A stretch of DNA of 16,928 bases, from NCBI GenBank assembly GCA_003339415.1, contig PDHQ01000537.1, positions 1 to 16,928 on the forward strand, in the 5' to 3' direction. Origin of the DNA: Ophiocordyceps camponoti-saundersi (nom. inval.) (taxonomy: Eukaryota; Ascomycota; Sordariomycetes; Hypocreales; Ophiocordycipitaceae). The position numbers and the translations under genes were made by a program. Positions 8,305-16,928 of the stretch are shown here, in pieces (position 1 is the stretch's first letter; every line of letters starts with the position of its first letter). Under the pieces are notes generated by a model. That model saw only the letters and a program-made list of their open reading frames with translations, was not told the origin of the DNA and made no database searches.

Positions 8305-8692
8305 AAGAAAGACGACGGTCACGGCCTTTTATACATCTACACACGCACGACCATCAGCCGCCGGCGATGCCAATCGGCTGACAGCGATACAATCGCCATT
8401 GGATACCCCCGACACACTCGCTTCATTTCTTGTGTTGCAAAGCGTGTTTGATTGTACGTGTACATACATAGAAAAAGAAGAAGCTGCATGTTGTTCTGCC
8501 CAGGGTGATCTAAGCAACACGTGCGGCCGGCTAAACGACGGGCCCTGACATCCTCTCAGTCAGCTTGTGACGTTGGCCTATTATTAGGCCATCATCTACC
8601 TACCTAGGTAGGTACCTACCTATCCTTCGCACCCGAACCAACCAGATCGCCAAACCTCGACCGACACTGACCTACGACGGCGCGGCTCCGCC
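8305..8692. promoter_or_regulatory. preg-emc10 intergenic region with paired palindromes
   Basis: The region contains the preg 3' flank and the emc10 promoter. CACGTG lies at 8518-8523, and a double TACC/GGTA palindrome (8597-8622) lies about 70 nt before the emc10 start. No other gene is supportable; the short frames here are not conserved-looking. Confidence 0.5.
8597..8622. repeat. Two overlapping perfect 18-bp palindromes of TACC/GGTA units
   Basis: TACCTACCTAGGTAGGTA (8597-8614) is its own reverse complement, and TAGGTAGGTACCTACCTA (8605-8622) is another, overlapping it by 10 bp. The same TACC/GGTA units recur singly in the other spacers of the window, but only here do they form long perfect dyads. 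The location just upstream of the emc10 start suggests a cruciform-prone or protein-binding promoter element, or simply a microsatellite that inverted. Confidence 0.7.
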
Positions 8693-9343
8693 ATGCGCGT
8701 TGCATCTTTCCTGGGAGCGCTCTTCGCAGCCGCCGCCACAGTCCACGCCCGGCCGCGAATCGCCCGAATCTATGTGCAGCCCATCGAGGATGACGCAACG
8801 TCGGCGGCACCCAGCCCGCTCGCCGAAATTTCCTATGACATGACGACGTTATCGCTCTCATCCTTGGTATCTTACGAGGCCCCCGAGATACCGGAGACGG
8901 CGCGGCTCGTGCGCATCGGTCTCTACGACGCCGGTTCTCGCCAGTGGCTTGCCGGCACGACCGTCGCGGCCGCCGACAACTTCAGCAAAGGCTACTCGCC
9001 GCAATTGCTGCTCGTCGTCGACAGCCAAGGCGGCGTGGTCAGCGTGTCTTGTAAGGGCGTTGCCATCGACGCCGGACACACCAGGGACTTTGGCCCTAAG
9101 CTCGTGGTCCTGCCCGAGGCTAGAGGCGCCCAGCCGCAGCTCAACAAGCCTATTGTCCTATCTCCCGAGGGCAACCGGGTCGAGCCGGAACAGGAAAAGA
9201 CCTTTTTACAAAAGTAATGACAATCGGAGATGAAGCTGGTCCTTTGGCTGCCCTGTGCTGACATTCTTCCTGCCAGGTATTGGTGGATGATTGGCATTGC
9301 CGTCTTGGTGGCCATGAGCGGAGGAGGGGGGGGCGACAGGTAG
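8693..9343 (+). CDS. emc10: ER membrane protein complex subunit 10 (Emc10)
   Basis: EMC inserts tail-anchored and multi-pass proteins into the ER membrane, and Emc10 is its lumenal, single-pass subunit (family knowledge). Exons are 8693-9213 and 9277-9343. The 63-nt intron (GTAATG...TGCCAG, branch CTGAC) splits a Lys codon; unspliced, an in-frame TAA follows at once, which would remove the membrane anchor. The 195-residue product starts with a clear signal peptide (MRVASFLGALFAAAATVHA, cleavage near residue 19). A beta-rich lumenal domain follows (YVQPIEDD, ISYDMTTLSLSSLVSYEAP, VRIGLYDA, LLLVVDSQGGVVSVSC). After FLQKYWW comes a short transmembrane segment (about 175-188) ending in MSGGGGG, the glycine-rich C-terminus typical of Emc10. 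Short size and charged tip are normal for fungi. Confidence 0.87.
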
Positions 9344-10016
9344 CAGGAATGTGCCTTGAATCGGCCATATGTATTGATGAGAAAGATCTTACCGGTCAAA
9401 AACGACGCTTATACCGCTCGTACATACGAATATGTATGTACAACCAAAGTCCAACTGCGATATCTGTCTGTCTCTCTGTACAGTCCGTAGTATGTATGTA
9501 TGTTGCATGTAAGAGCCCCAACTTAGAGGCTGCGGCCTCCCCTTGCAGGCGCATCATGTAAATCCTCCCATCCGCCAGTATGACAAGGGATGATTCCTTT
9601 CTCAATTGTTTGTCAACAGTGATCAGTGATCCGGCTAAAACAGAGGCGTCCGTCTTTCGGCGTCCTGCGTCCGTGTCGTCGATGCTCGATGCTGTACAGT
9701 GTGCAGTGTGGTGTTTAGAGGCACTCATCAAACGGAGTAGGTTCTAGCATGATCACGTGAGACGGTGTTCTCGCTAGGACGAATCGGGCTTAGAGCGAAC
9801 TGCCAAATTGGCTCTCGCGCGCCCAGGCCAGGAAAGTACCCGGGTTCTCCAAGCATCTCAACGAGCGTCGAAGCAATTGGTGAAGCAAATCAGCAAGAAA
9901 TTTCGCGTCAAGAAAATTCTGACTTTTCCCTCAGACAATCAGCCTTCCTTTCTCGCCAGCAAGCACAGTCGAAAAAAAAAGCTCCTATCTATCTCTTCTC
10001 TACGCGAATTAGAGCC
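9344..10016. other. emc10-chz1 intergenic region
   Basis: No supportable gene is seen here. The region holds the emc10 3' flank, TACA/GTAT microsatellites (about 9421-9441 and 9489-9505), and an 8-bp palindrome TCACGTGA at 9753-9760 about 260 nt before the chz1 start. ATTGG (CCAAT on the minus strand) also occurs near 9805 and 9877. The open frame running upstream of the chz1 ATG is just an open 5' leader. Confidence 0.5.
9753..9760. promoter_or_regulatory. TCACGTGA palindrome upstream of chz1
   Basis: The extended E-box TCACGTGA is the preferred form for Cbf1/USF-like bHLH factors (established knowledge). It lies about 257 nt upstream of the chz1 start codon, a plausible promoter position. 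Use in vivo cannot be judged from sequence. Confidence 0.4.
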
Positions 10017-10529
10017 ATGGCAGACCAGAGCGAGGCACTCCCCGTCAAGCCGACTGCGGTCGAAGAGCCCGCCGCTGAAGTTGAGGATAAGGGCAAGGGA
10101 AAAGCCAAGGTGGTGGCCGAAGACTTGCCCCAGGGAGAAGCCATGGAAGAAGACGAAGATGACGAAGAAGAAGAGGATGATGAAGACTACGAGGCCGAGG
10201 ACGTATGTTATTTTCCCCATTGTTCGTTCTCACACAAAACTTGGTGGCTAACCTTGCCCGTCGCAGAACGCCGAGAGTGGTCAATGATTCCTTCCACCCA
10301 ACCCATCCCCCAAACTTGCCCATGGCCGTGACTAACGGTAATGATAGGCGAAGAAGAGGACGGCATGGAGGAGATTGACCTCGATAACATTGTCGAGGGT
10401 GGTCGTCGCACCCGCGGTGCCAAGATTGACTTTGCCAAGGCGGCCGAGGAGAATCCCGCCGACGAGGAGGACGAGGAAGACGACGACGACTTCAAGCCGC
10501 CTCCCGAGGATACTTCCATGTCCGGCTAG
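10017..10529 (+). CDS. chz1: Histone H2A.Z-H2B chaperone Chz1
   Basis: Chz1 is a small acidic nuclear chaperone that carries H2A.Z-H2B dimers for exchange by SWR1 (family knowledge). Exons are 10017-10202, 10267-10279 and 10348-10529. Intron 1 is 64 nt (GTATGT...CGCAG, branch CTAAC). Intron 2 is 68 nt (GTCAAT...GATAG, branch CTAAC), with a non-consensus donor. The middle exon is only 13 nt (NAES plus one base of Gly); skipping it shifts the frame and destroys the conserved motif, which supports the model. The 126-residue product has a Glu/Ala/Lys-rich start, an acidic run (EEDEDDEEEEDDEDYEAED, about 44-62), then the CHZ motif EEIDLDNIV...RRTRGAKIDFAKAAEE (about 74-101), followed by a second acidic run and PPPEDTSMSG. 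The start ATG has a good GCCATGG context. Confidence 0.85.
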
Positions 10530-11378
10530 ACGGAGGGGGAGCAAGCAGCTCGCTCGCGCCTCACAGCACAGCTCCCTCTCCCAATTTCTCTCTGGCTAAA
10601 GCGCAAGGAAACCGTGGTTCGGGGTTGGGAGTTTTGCTTCTTGGTTCGGGGTGACGGTCAGGCAGGGAGGCATGTGCGAACGGGGGCGCCAAAGAAAAGG
10701 GCGCACTTTGTCAAGGTCTATAAAAAGAAATCTGATTGCTCTCATCGTACATACATATGCCCCTTTACGCGATGGCCAAGACCCTTTTTTTACTTCTTCT
10801 CTTGCCTTGATGTGTCTCTTTTTGGTTTGACTGAATGAGTTTGCCGAGCCTCTATAACAGTTAGAAGTGGGTAGATACCAACCCGTACCTACCTCTACCT
10901 ACGGGCATAGTCCATGGTCAGGTGCGGAGAATTACTCGAGCCAATGCACCATTTCCAGCGCGCGCCATGAGTAACGAACGGACGACAGCAACGAAAAGAA
11001 AGTAAACGCCGATCAGCGACTGTAGCCGATTCGCAAAATCTGTGCCTGACATGTCAGGCGACCAGATGAAACACACCCGTGATGCAGGTACGTAGCCCTG
11101 TTGCCCTGCACCTGCAGCTTGTTGCTGGGCCGCGGGCCTGAACATTTTTTATCCTTCACATCATATAGAGACCTACCCTACAACACAGACTTCGAGGACA
11201 GATCAAGAAGAACTCTCACACTCACGTTCTCGATCTCTCGCTCTCTTTCGCATCGATACTTGTCAACTCTCCTCGGTTTTGCGAAAGCAACTGAACGCTA
11301 CGATCCCAAGCCTCGAGGGGGCGACACCCATCACATTTAGTCCAAGCAGAATCTGCTCTTCCTAACAGCTAAGAAGCG
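10530..11378. promoter_or_regulatory. chz1-bet1 intergenic region
   Basis: The 850 bp hold no supportable gene. Visible are the chz1 3' flank, TACC units (about 10885-10901), CCAAT at 10941-10945, a 16-bp perfect palindrome at 11044-11059, and a long CT/CA-rich leader (about 11160-11260, including tctcgctctctttcgc) typical of the transcription-start zone of fungal genes, belonging to bet1. Confidence 0.5.
11044..11059. repeat. 16-bp perfect palindrome GCCTGACATGTCAGGC
   Basis: The sequence equals its own reverse complement over 16 bp with no spacer. It lies about 320 nt upstream of the bet1 start codon in a non-coding region. Its half-site TGACA/TGTCA resembles binding half-sites of bZIP or homeodomain dimers, but I cannot name a factor. 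Confidence 0.75.
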
Positions 11379-12095
11379 ATGGCGCAAAGGTGAGAGAGAT
11401 GTCAACAAAGAAAAAAGAGCAGAAACCCAGAAACGAAGCGACAGGCCTTCTCTCTGTTGGAATCAAGAGAGTGATGCTGACGATGATGATTCTGCTGGAC
11501 AAAAAAAAAAGATTCGGCGCATCGTCGATGCATCAGCGCGACTCGCGAAGCGCTCTCTTCGCAGGCTACACCGGCGAACCGGCGACGACGACGACGCGAC
11601 GGCCGACAAATTCTTCCGGCGGCTACGGTCTCCCCCAGCGACAAGGCCTGGAAAGACAGCAGGGCTTTCGGCCGGCGACGCCCAACGGAAGGGGTCAGTA
11701 CAGCGACGCGGTGCTTAACGAGCTCGAAAGTCAGAACGATACGCAGGTCGAGGGTATACTCGGCAAGGTGCGGACGCTCAAGGATGTAGGTTTTCCCCCA
11801 TCCTCTTCGAACTCGTCGCTCTTTTCTTTCTTTCTTGTGTTGCTCTATCATTCTTGAGATCGTCTAAGTCATAATGTTATACTCGCAGATGACGCTGGCC
11901 ATCGGTGACGAGATTCGAGAGTCGTCTGCTCTGGCGGACAAGATGAACGACAGCTTCGACTCGGCCCGTCTGCGCCTACGCGGCACCATGAACCGCATGC
12001 TCATCATGGCTCAGCGGACCGGCGTCGGGTGGAAAGTCTGGCTCGCTTTCTTCGCCGCTGTCGGCCTGCTCTTCTTTTACGTCTGGCTCTCTTAA
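11379..12095 (+). CDS. bet1: ER-Golgi Qc-SNARE Bet1
   Basis: Bet1 sits in COPII vesicles and pairs with Sed5, Bos1 and Sec22 to fuse ER-derived vesicles with the Golgi (family knowledge). Exons are 11379-11389 (11 nt, MAQ plus AG), 11512-11785 and 11889-12095. Intron 1 is 122 nt (GTGAGA to an AG that ends an A-run); intron 2 is 103 nt (GTAGGT...CGCAG). The 163-residue product has RDSRSALFAGY near the N-terminus, a hallmark of filamentous-fungal Bet1, then a Gly/Gln-rich linker. The SNARE motif runs about 75-135 (LNELESQNDTQVEGILGKVRTLKD, MTLAIGDEIRESS), and a C-terminal anchor at about 145-163 ends in FFYVWLS. The zero-layer position, judged by alignment from memory, is Ser107, as in yeast Bet1 rather than Gln. 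The exon 1/2 join is the least certain part because the acceptor lies in a poly-A tract. The gene is convergent with apc15. Confidence 0.92.
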
Positions 12096-12612
12096 CGACA
12101 GAGCATAAGAAAAAAAGAAGATAGTCGACGGGAATCTGGATGATGTGCCCCGTCGCGAAAGGCCTTTGGCTTTCAGGCCCGCTACTTGCTCTGTACACGT
12201 GGCCTCTGGCGCAGCGTCGTGCTGGCCTAAGCCTACAGGTAACACCACGAAACAAATTCCTGGAAAATTTCTGATTTCCTTTCCCTTTGTTCTTATAACT
12301 TGCCGCCTTAGGCCATGGAGCATTTCTGGACAGGCGTTGGGGATTAATGTCTTTATCGGTTCAGGAAAAGCGGAAAGTTTGAAGTAAAAAGGAGAGAGAG
12401 AACAAGAGAGACGGGAAAGCGGAACGCAGCCCGCGAGCCGACACGGACATGGCGCCTCATCACGACGATGCTTTTTTCTTTGCAGCATGTATACATGTAT
12501 TGAATGCAGCGATATCAATGACACGTCGTGGTGTGAAAGGGGGGTCTCTGCGTATCTTCTTGTCCTAGGTCGACTGGTCCTTGCTGCATGGAATGGAAGA
12601 TGATAAGATCTC
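12096..12612. other. bet1-apc15 convergent intergenic region
   Basis: The 517 bp between two gene 3' ends hold no supportable gene. CACGTG occurs at 12196-12201. A minus-strand frame across 11976-12929 is partly a shadow of apc15 and partly of this spacer, and is not believed. No strong hairpin terminator is expected or seen in this eukaryotic setting. Confidence 0.5.
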
Positions 12613-13739
12613 TCAGGCTCGTCGGCTTTGCGCCGGGCTGCTTCCGTCGCTAGTGACGAAGCTGCTGCCGTCCTGGGAGAGGAGCAGCATATCCAGGTTT
12701 GTAGTACGCGGCGCGATGGGTGTCGCGCGGCGCGGCATGGTAGGGGACCGCAAAAGTCCTGGCCTGGAAGCGGACAGCGGAGGACGATGATGATGAAGCT
12801 GGGCGAAGTTATCTTCATCTTCATCTTCTTCTTCGTCGTCGTCGTCGTCGCCGCCATCGGTGGTGCTGACGCCGGCTTCGGAGTCGGTGTGCTCGTAGGC
12901 GCCGCTCTCGGCCTCGGGGATGTCGTCATCGAGATTGGCGTTCATGTTGAGGGGTTGGGCGGCGAAGTCGTCCTCGTCGAGCATGTGACCCTGCGCTGCC
13001 TGTTGCTCGATGTCGCCGTCGTACATGTCGACGGCGTCGGCGTCGCCACGGACGAGAGCTTCCCGGAAGGCATCGTCGGCCATGCGCATTCGAGCGGCCA
13101 CGAGATCATTTTGTCGGTCTTCCTCTCTCTGCGCCTCATCGTCTTCGCCTTCTTCAATATCGTCGTCCGCCTCATCGTCATCATCGACATCGACATCGTC
13201 ATCCTCGTCCATGGCGAAATGTTCATCGGCTGTCGGAACGTCGTCATCCAGATCCCGCGCGCCGTCGAGCTGGACGTCGTCCATCATGTCGTCATCGGGC
13301 AGGCCAACGGCCTCTGCTTCTGCCAGTTCCCGAGCTAGCCGCTCGCGCCGGACGGCCTCCTGGTGCTCTTCATACTCGCGTCTCTCCTCGCGCAGTTGCT
13401 GAAGCGTCTTGAGCACCCCGGGCGGCTTGAGCCAGGAGCTGCCAAAGTTTTGGACGTGAGTGCGTCGCTGCAGCACAGCCTGTTCCTCGACTTGAAGGCG
13501 GGCTAGCGCCGTCCGCTCCATCATCTGGTCGCGGGAGGAGCGCGACGCTTGACCGGCGGCCGACGCGTGGCGCCCATCGTGAGGCGGCAGCGGCGGCGGC
13601 GGCGAGGGCGCTAGCGATGACGCGAACCACAGGGAATGCGACTGTGCAGGTGATCAGCGTCTCGCAGCCACGTGTGTGGGGGAGGGGGAGGGTAAGGACG
13701 AACATCTCGCGGCGTAAAATCTGGCAGAGTAGCGAACAT
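12613..13739 (-). CDS. apc15: Anaphase-promoting complex subunit Apc15 (Mnd2-like)
   Basis: Apc15/Mnd2 is a small regulatory subunit of the APC/C ubiquitin ligase; it promotes turnover of the mitotic checkpoint complex and in yeast restrains the meiotic activator Ama1 (family knowledge). Exon 1 is 13739-13704 (MFATLPDFTPRD) and exon 2 is 13641-12613. The 62-nt intron is GTTCGT...CACAG with a CTGAT branch-like site; the join gives TPRD-SHSLWF, the N-terminal signature of fungal Apc15. The product has 354 residues. A Pro-rich stretch follows, then the conserved core at about 55-120 (ALARLQVEEQAVLQRRTHVQNFGSSWLKPPGVLKTLQQLREERREYEEHQEAVRRERL). The rest is a long disordered, highly acidic tail with Asp/Glu runs and a Ser/Pro-rich end. 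Fungal Apc15 is longer than animal Apc15 for this reason. Without exon 1, a shorter protein from Met52 would lose the signature. Confidence 0.85.
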
Positions 13740-13890
13740 GGGTGTCGTGCCGGATGTGCTTTGGGTTGTATGGCCGCGATGATGATGCAGCAGCAAAGGG
13801 AAGCCAACGGAGTAGTACTCAAGCCAAGGGTCCAGTCACCGTCCACTTTCAGCACGGGTTATGACCGATTACCTCATCCATACAGCCACC

Positions 13891-13895
13891 ATTGG
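13891..13895 (-). promoter_or_regulatory. CCAAT box upstream of apc15
   Basis: ATTGG on the plus strand reads CCAAT on the apc15 strand, about 152 nt upstream of the start codon and within cagccaccattggctggc. CCAAT at this distance is a common fungal HAP/NF-Y element (established knowledge); function here is inferred. Confidence 0.4.
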
Positions 13896-14576
13896 CTGGC
13901 GGTCATGACAACGGCCTTGATCATCGCGAATCTTTCCCGTACAGTCATTACCGAGTAATAATAGTACGAAGGCAGAGAGCCTAAGAGACGCATCCCCTAT
14001 TCAGGCGCTATTAAACTGATTCCATCTGGTACGTAAGTGCATGTTCATACCCCGGCATAAAATGGCCAAGCAATGCTGATCGAAAAAAAAAAGGTCGCAT
14101 CACGAACTCGCAACCCCTTCCCCCCCGGTCACTGGTCCCTTGTGATTAACATACCTCGTTCGGACAGGGATGCCGACCCGTTTCTGTTAATAAACGCATA
14201 CGAAAGAAAGAGACGTCATAGCGGATCTAGATAATACATAGATTGGCAGTTGTCGGAAGATGAGTGCGCCGGGGTCGTCCACAACCATACATATGTAAAT
14301 GTTGGCCGGAATTTCCCGGAATCTGCTCCTTGCAGTTCAAAAGAGCGGGCGAACAACGGTTCCGTAGTCTCACACTCGAAACTTGTCACCGTTGGCTTCG
14401 TCCCGTTGAATAACAAAGCATGTCTTGCCGTCGACCACGGCCGCCTCCAGTCAGTGGCCATGTTTCAAAGCTCCGCCCGCAGAGTATGCCGACTTCGGCG
14501 CATCCACCTTTGCTTCCGACCAAGGACAGAAGGCCAGGCCGCGATTGGCAATCCGACCCTTACAACTGGCCAGGCC

Positions 14577-14596
14577 GTATGTATGTATGTATGTAT
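14577..14596. repeat. GTAT tetranucleotide microsatellite
   Basis: Five perfect GTAT units lie head to tail. Related GTAT/TACA and TACC/GGTA tracts appear in most spacers of the window. Confidence 0.9.
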
Positions 14597-14878
14597 AAGA
14601 GAAACTGCGTAAACTCGTCACCTCCACCACCATCACCATGTGCGGTGATTCGTGCAGGAGGAGGGGTTCGACGTCGTCAATCAATGCAACGTGCCTCCAG
14701 TGAGGGACGAGGTTGAGCATCGAGGTCGAGGCCATCATCGACGCCTGGGTAAGGTTTGGGACAGGGTGGGGTCGAGATCCAGCAAGAAAAACGCCGCCAG
14801 ATAAGCATCTGAGTTGACATGATTGGTCGTATCCGATCGTTGCAACGAAAGCCTAGAAGGGGGAAGGGGGGAAGAGGG

Positions 14879-14945
14879 TAAGAGAGAGAGTGTGAGCGAC
14901 ACACACGCACATTCACACACACACGCACATGGAGAGAGAGGCAGA
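14879..14945. repeat. AG and CA dinucleotide-rich tract
   Basis: Runs of agagagag, acacacac and gagagagag follow one another with few interruptions. No reading frame of interest crosses it. Confidence 0.85.
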
Positions 14946-15037
14946 GGGAGCGGGAGAGCGAGCGAGCCATGGAAAAAAGCCTTGGTAGGTAGTCGCACAA
15001 ACATGAGGCCGTCGACCGGGGCGGGGCGAGACAGGCG

Positions 15038-15170
15038 CCAATGACCGGGCCGCACCGGCCGGCTGGAAGCTCTGGCGGGAGACGACGCGGACCCCTGCGG
15101 TCGGAAGAGGCTCCGCGAGCGGTCAGGATCGGAGCGACATCGGCCAATGAAAGCCGACAGCGCTGATTGG
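15038..15170. promoter_or_regulatory. Cluster of three CCAAT boxes
   Basis: CCAAT occurs at 15038-15042 and 15144-15148 on the plus strand and as ATTGG at 15166-15170, all within 133 bp of GC-rich sequence. The last two face each other with a 17-bp gap. Such clustering is typical of an active HAP/NF-Y promoter, yet no gene is recognisable on either side within 600 bp, so a non-coding transcript or a gene with a long leader is possible. Confidence 0.4.
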
Positions 15171-15514
15171 CGCAAACATGTGCAACCCAGCAAGCCACAG
15201 ACTCGGTGTGTGTGTGAGTGGGGAGGGGAAGGCCCGGGATGGGTAGGGTTGCTGGCCACATCCTTCAGCACATGGACGGACGGGCTATTAGAAGGATGTT
15301 GCCCGAGTCAGGCTCCCGATGCCGCTGGACCCGGGAGAGGAGGGCAGAGTATGAGGGGAGAGCAGGGAAGAGGGCGTCGGTTTCTTCGGCCGTGGGGGCG
15401 ACGAGATGGAAAAAAAGGACGGGCGATGATGCTGTTCATGGGGGAGGATGCAAGCAGGGGGGGGAAGCCTTGCAAAGTGAGACAGTACTCGAGAGGGCGA
15501 CAACATACGTCCAC

Positions 15515-15530
15515 ACATACATACATACAT
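15515..15530. repeat. ACAT tetranucleotide microsatellite
   Basis: Four perfect ACAT units are followed by aggta, repeating the TACA/GGTA theme of the other spacers. Confidence 0.85.
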
Positions 15531-15829
15531 AGGTATCCGTACATAGATTGTAAATGATGCATCGGAAGGGCCGCGGCATGCATCTACCGTCGGCTCGAGG
15601 CAGCCCGAGGTTCGGGTTCGAGGGCTCGCGCGGCGCATGCGTAGTAAGGGTTGGATGGGCGACTGGTTGTGTAGACAGAGAGCGAGCGCTACGGGACCCC
15701 GCCTCGTCTTCTCCTCCACCACCTCTACCACCACCTCCTGCGGGCCTCTTCGGGCCTCGCCAGCCAGTGACAGGCCATCGACTGCAGAAATTGCTGCTGT
15801 TTCTCGCTTGAGGCTTGGCAGCCTTCAAG

Positions 15830-16928
<1,099 letters not shown>

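Larger units (their letters stand above)
13740..15829. other. 2.1 kb gene-poor region upstream of apc15
   Basis: I find no protein gene or tRNA here that I can support; the formal frames are low-complexity (His-Thr, Ser-Leu, Tyr-Val-Cys repeats from microsatellites). CCAAT on the minus strand at 13895-13891 lies about 155 nt before the apc15 start and is a plausible promoter element for it. Tracts include an A-run (about 14082-14091), GTAT repeats (14577-14596), AG/CA dinucleotide runs (about 14879-14945) and ACAT repeats (15515-15530). A CCAAT cluster is listed separately. Confidence 0.5.

Noticed and set aside
9765..10016. In-frame upstream extension of chz1
   Set aside because: The stretch lacks the acidic composition of the protein, and the ATG at 10017 has the best start context followed directly by a Chz1-like N-terminus.
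10203..10347. chz1 with one long intron instead of two
   Set aside because: A direct join of 10202 to 10348 puts the third exon out of frame and destroys the CHZ motif.
11976..12929. 317-residue minus-strand frame between bet1 and apc15
   Set aside because: It crosses the bet1 last exon and apc15 exon in other frames; composition is low-complexity and it conflicts with two well-supported genes.
12628..13338. 236-residue plus-strand frame opposite apc15, Val/Ile-rich and membrane-like
   Set aside because: It is the antisense of Asp/Glu codon runs (GAC/GAT/GAG read as Val/Ile/Leu), a known artefact of acidic repeats.
14677..15261. Minus-strand frames of 178-194 residues
   Set aside because: They consist of microsatellite-derived Ser-Leu, Val-Cys and Thr-His runs and lack any conserved segment.
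15615..15625. GGTTCGAGGGC, similar to a tRNA B box
   Set aside because: The 3' part does not match the B-box consensus, and no A box or cloverleaf could be found around it.

Overview
The window looks like a contig (or contig-end) piece from a filamentous ascomycete (Pezizomycotina, most like Sordariomycetes/Hypocreales). The reasons are short GT-AG introns (62-122 bp) with CTAAC/CTGAC-type branch sites, a GC-rich gene space with scattered TACC/TACA microsatellites, a sharply bounded AT-rich block that looks like repeat-induced point mutation (RIP), and housekeeping proteins whose wording is typical of that group. The genus cannot be fixed from sequence reading alone.

Layout: 1-1140 is an AT-rich, TA-dinucleotide-rich, RIP-like dead repeat with a possible minus-strand relic of a LINE-type RNase H domain. 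About 1140-2800 is gene-poor and holds a frame-broken coding relic (about 1674-2125) of unknown family plus a CCA/CAC microsatellite. From 2802 to 13739 lie six compact, conserved eukaryotic genes, all with introns: an armadillo-repeat GID/CTLH ubiquitin-ligase subunit (vid28/gid5, minus strand); a Pho80-type cyclin (preg/pho80, plus); ER membrane complex subunit 10 (emc10, plus); the H2A.Z-H2B chaperone chz1 (plus); the ER-Golgi Qc-SNARE bet1 (plus); and the anaphase-promoting-complex subunit apc15/mnd2 (minus). vid28 and preg are divergent across a 1.2 kb spacer. bet1 and apc15 converge. 13740-16810 shows no protein gene I can support, but carries a CCAAT cluster and, near 15840-15980, what looks like the pyrimidine-rich leader and first intron donor of a gene running off the right end. 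16811-16928 is an uninterrupted run of 118 C, most likely an assembly or sequencing artefact.

The six genes act in different processes (regulated proteolysis of metabolic enzymes, phosphate signalling, membrane-protein insertion, histone exchange, vesicle fusion, mitotic exit). They are neighbours, not a pathway; I see no operon-like, biosynthetic or defence cluster. All gene models below were spliced by eye: introns were placed where reading frame, splice consensus and remembered family sequence patterns agree. I found no convincing new biological system. The most interesting items are tiny coding exons (13 nt in chz1, 11 nt in bet1, 36 nt in apc15), two stop-free in-frame introns (vid28, preg), perfect palindromes in two promoters, and the unexplained frame-broken repeat relic on the left.
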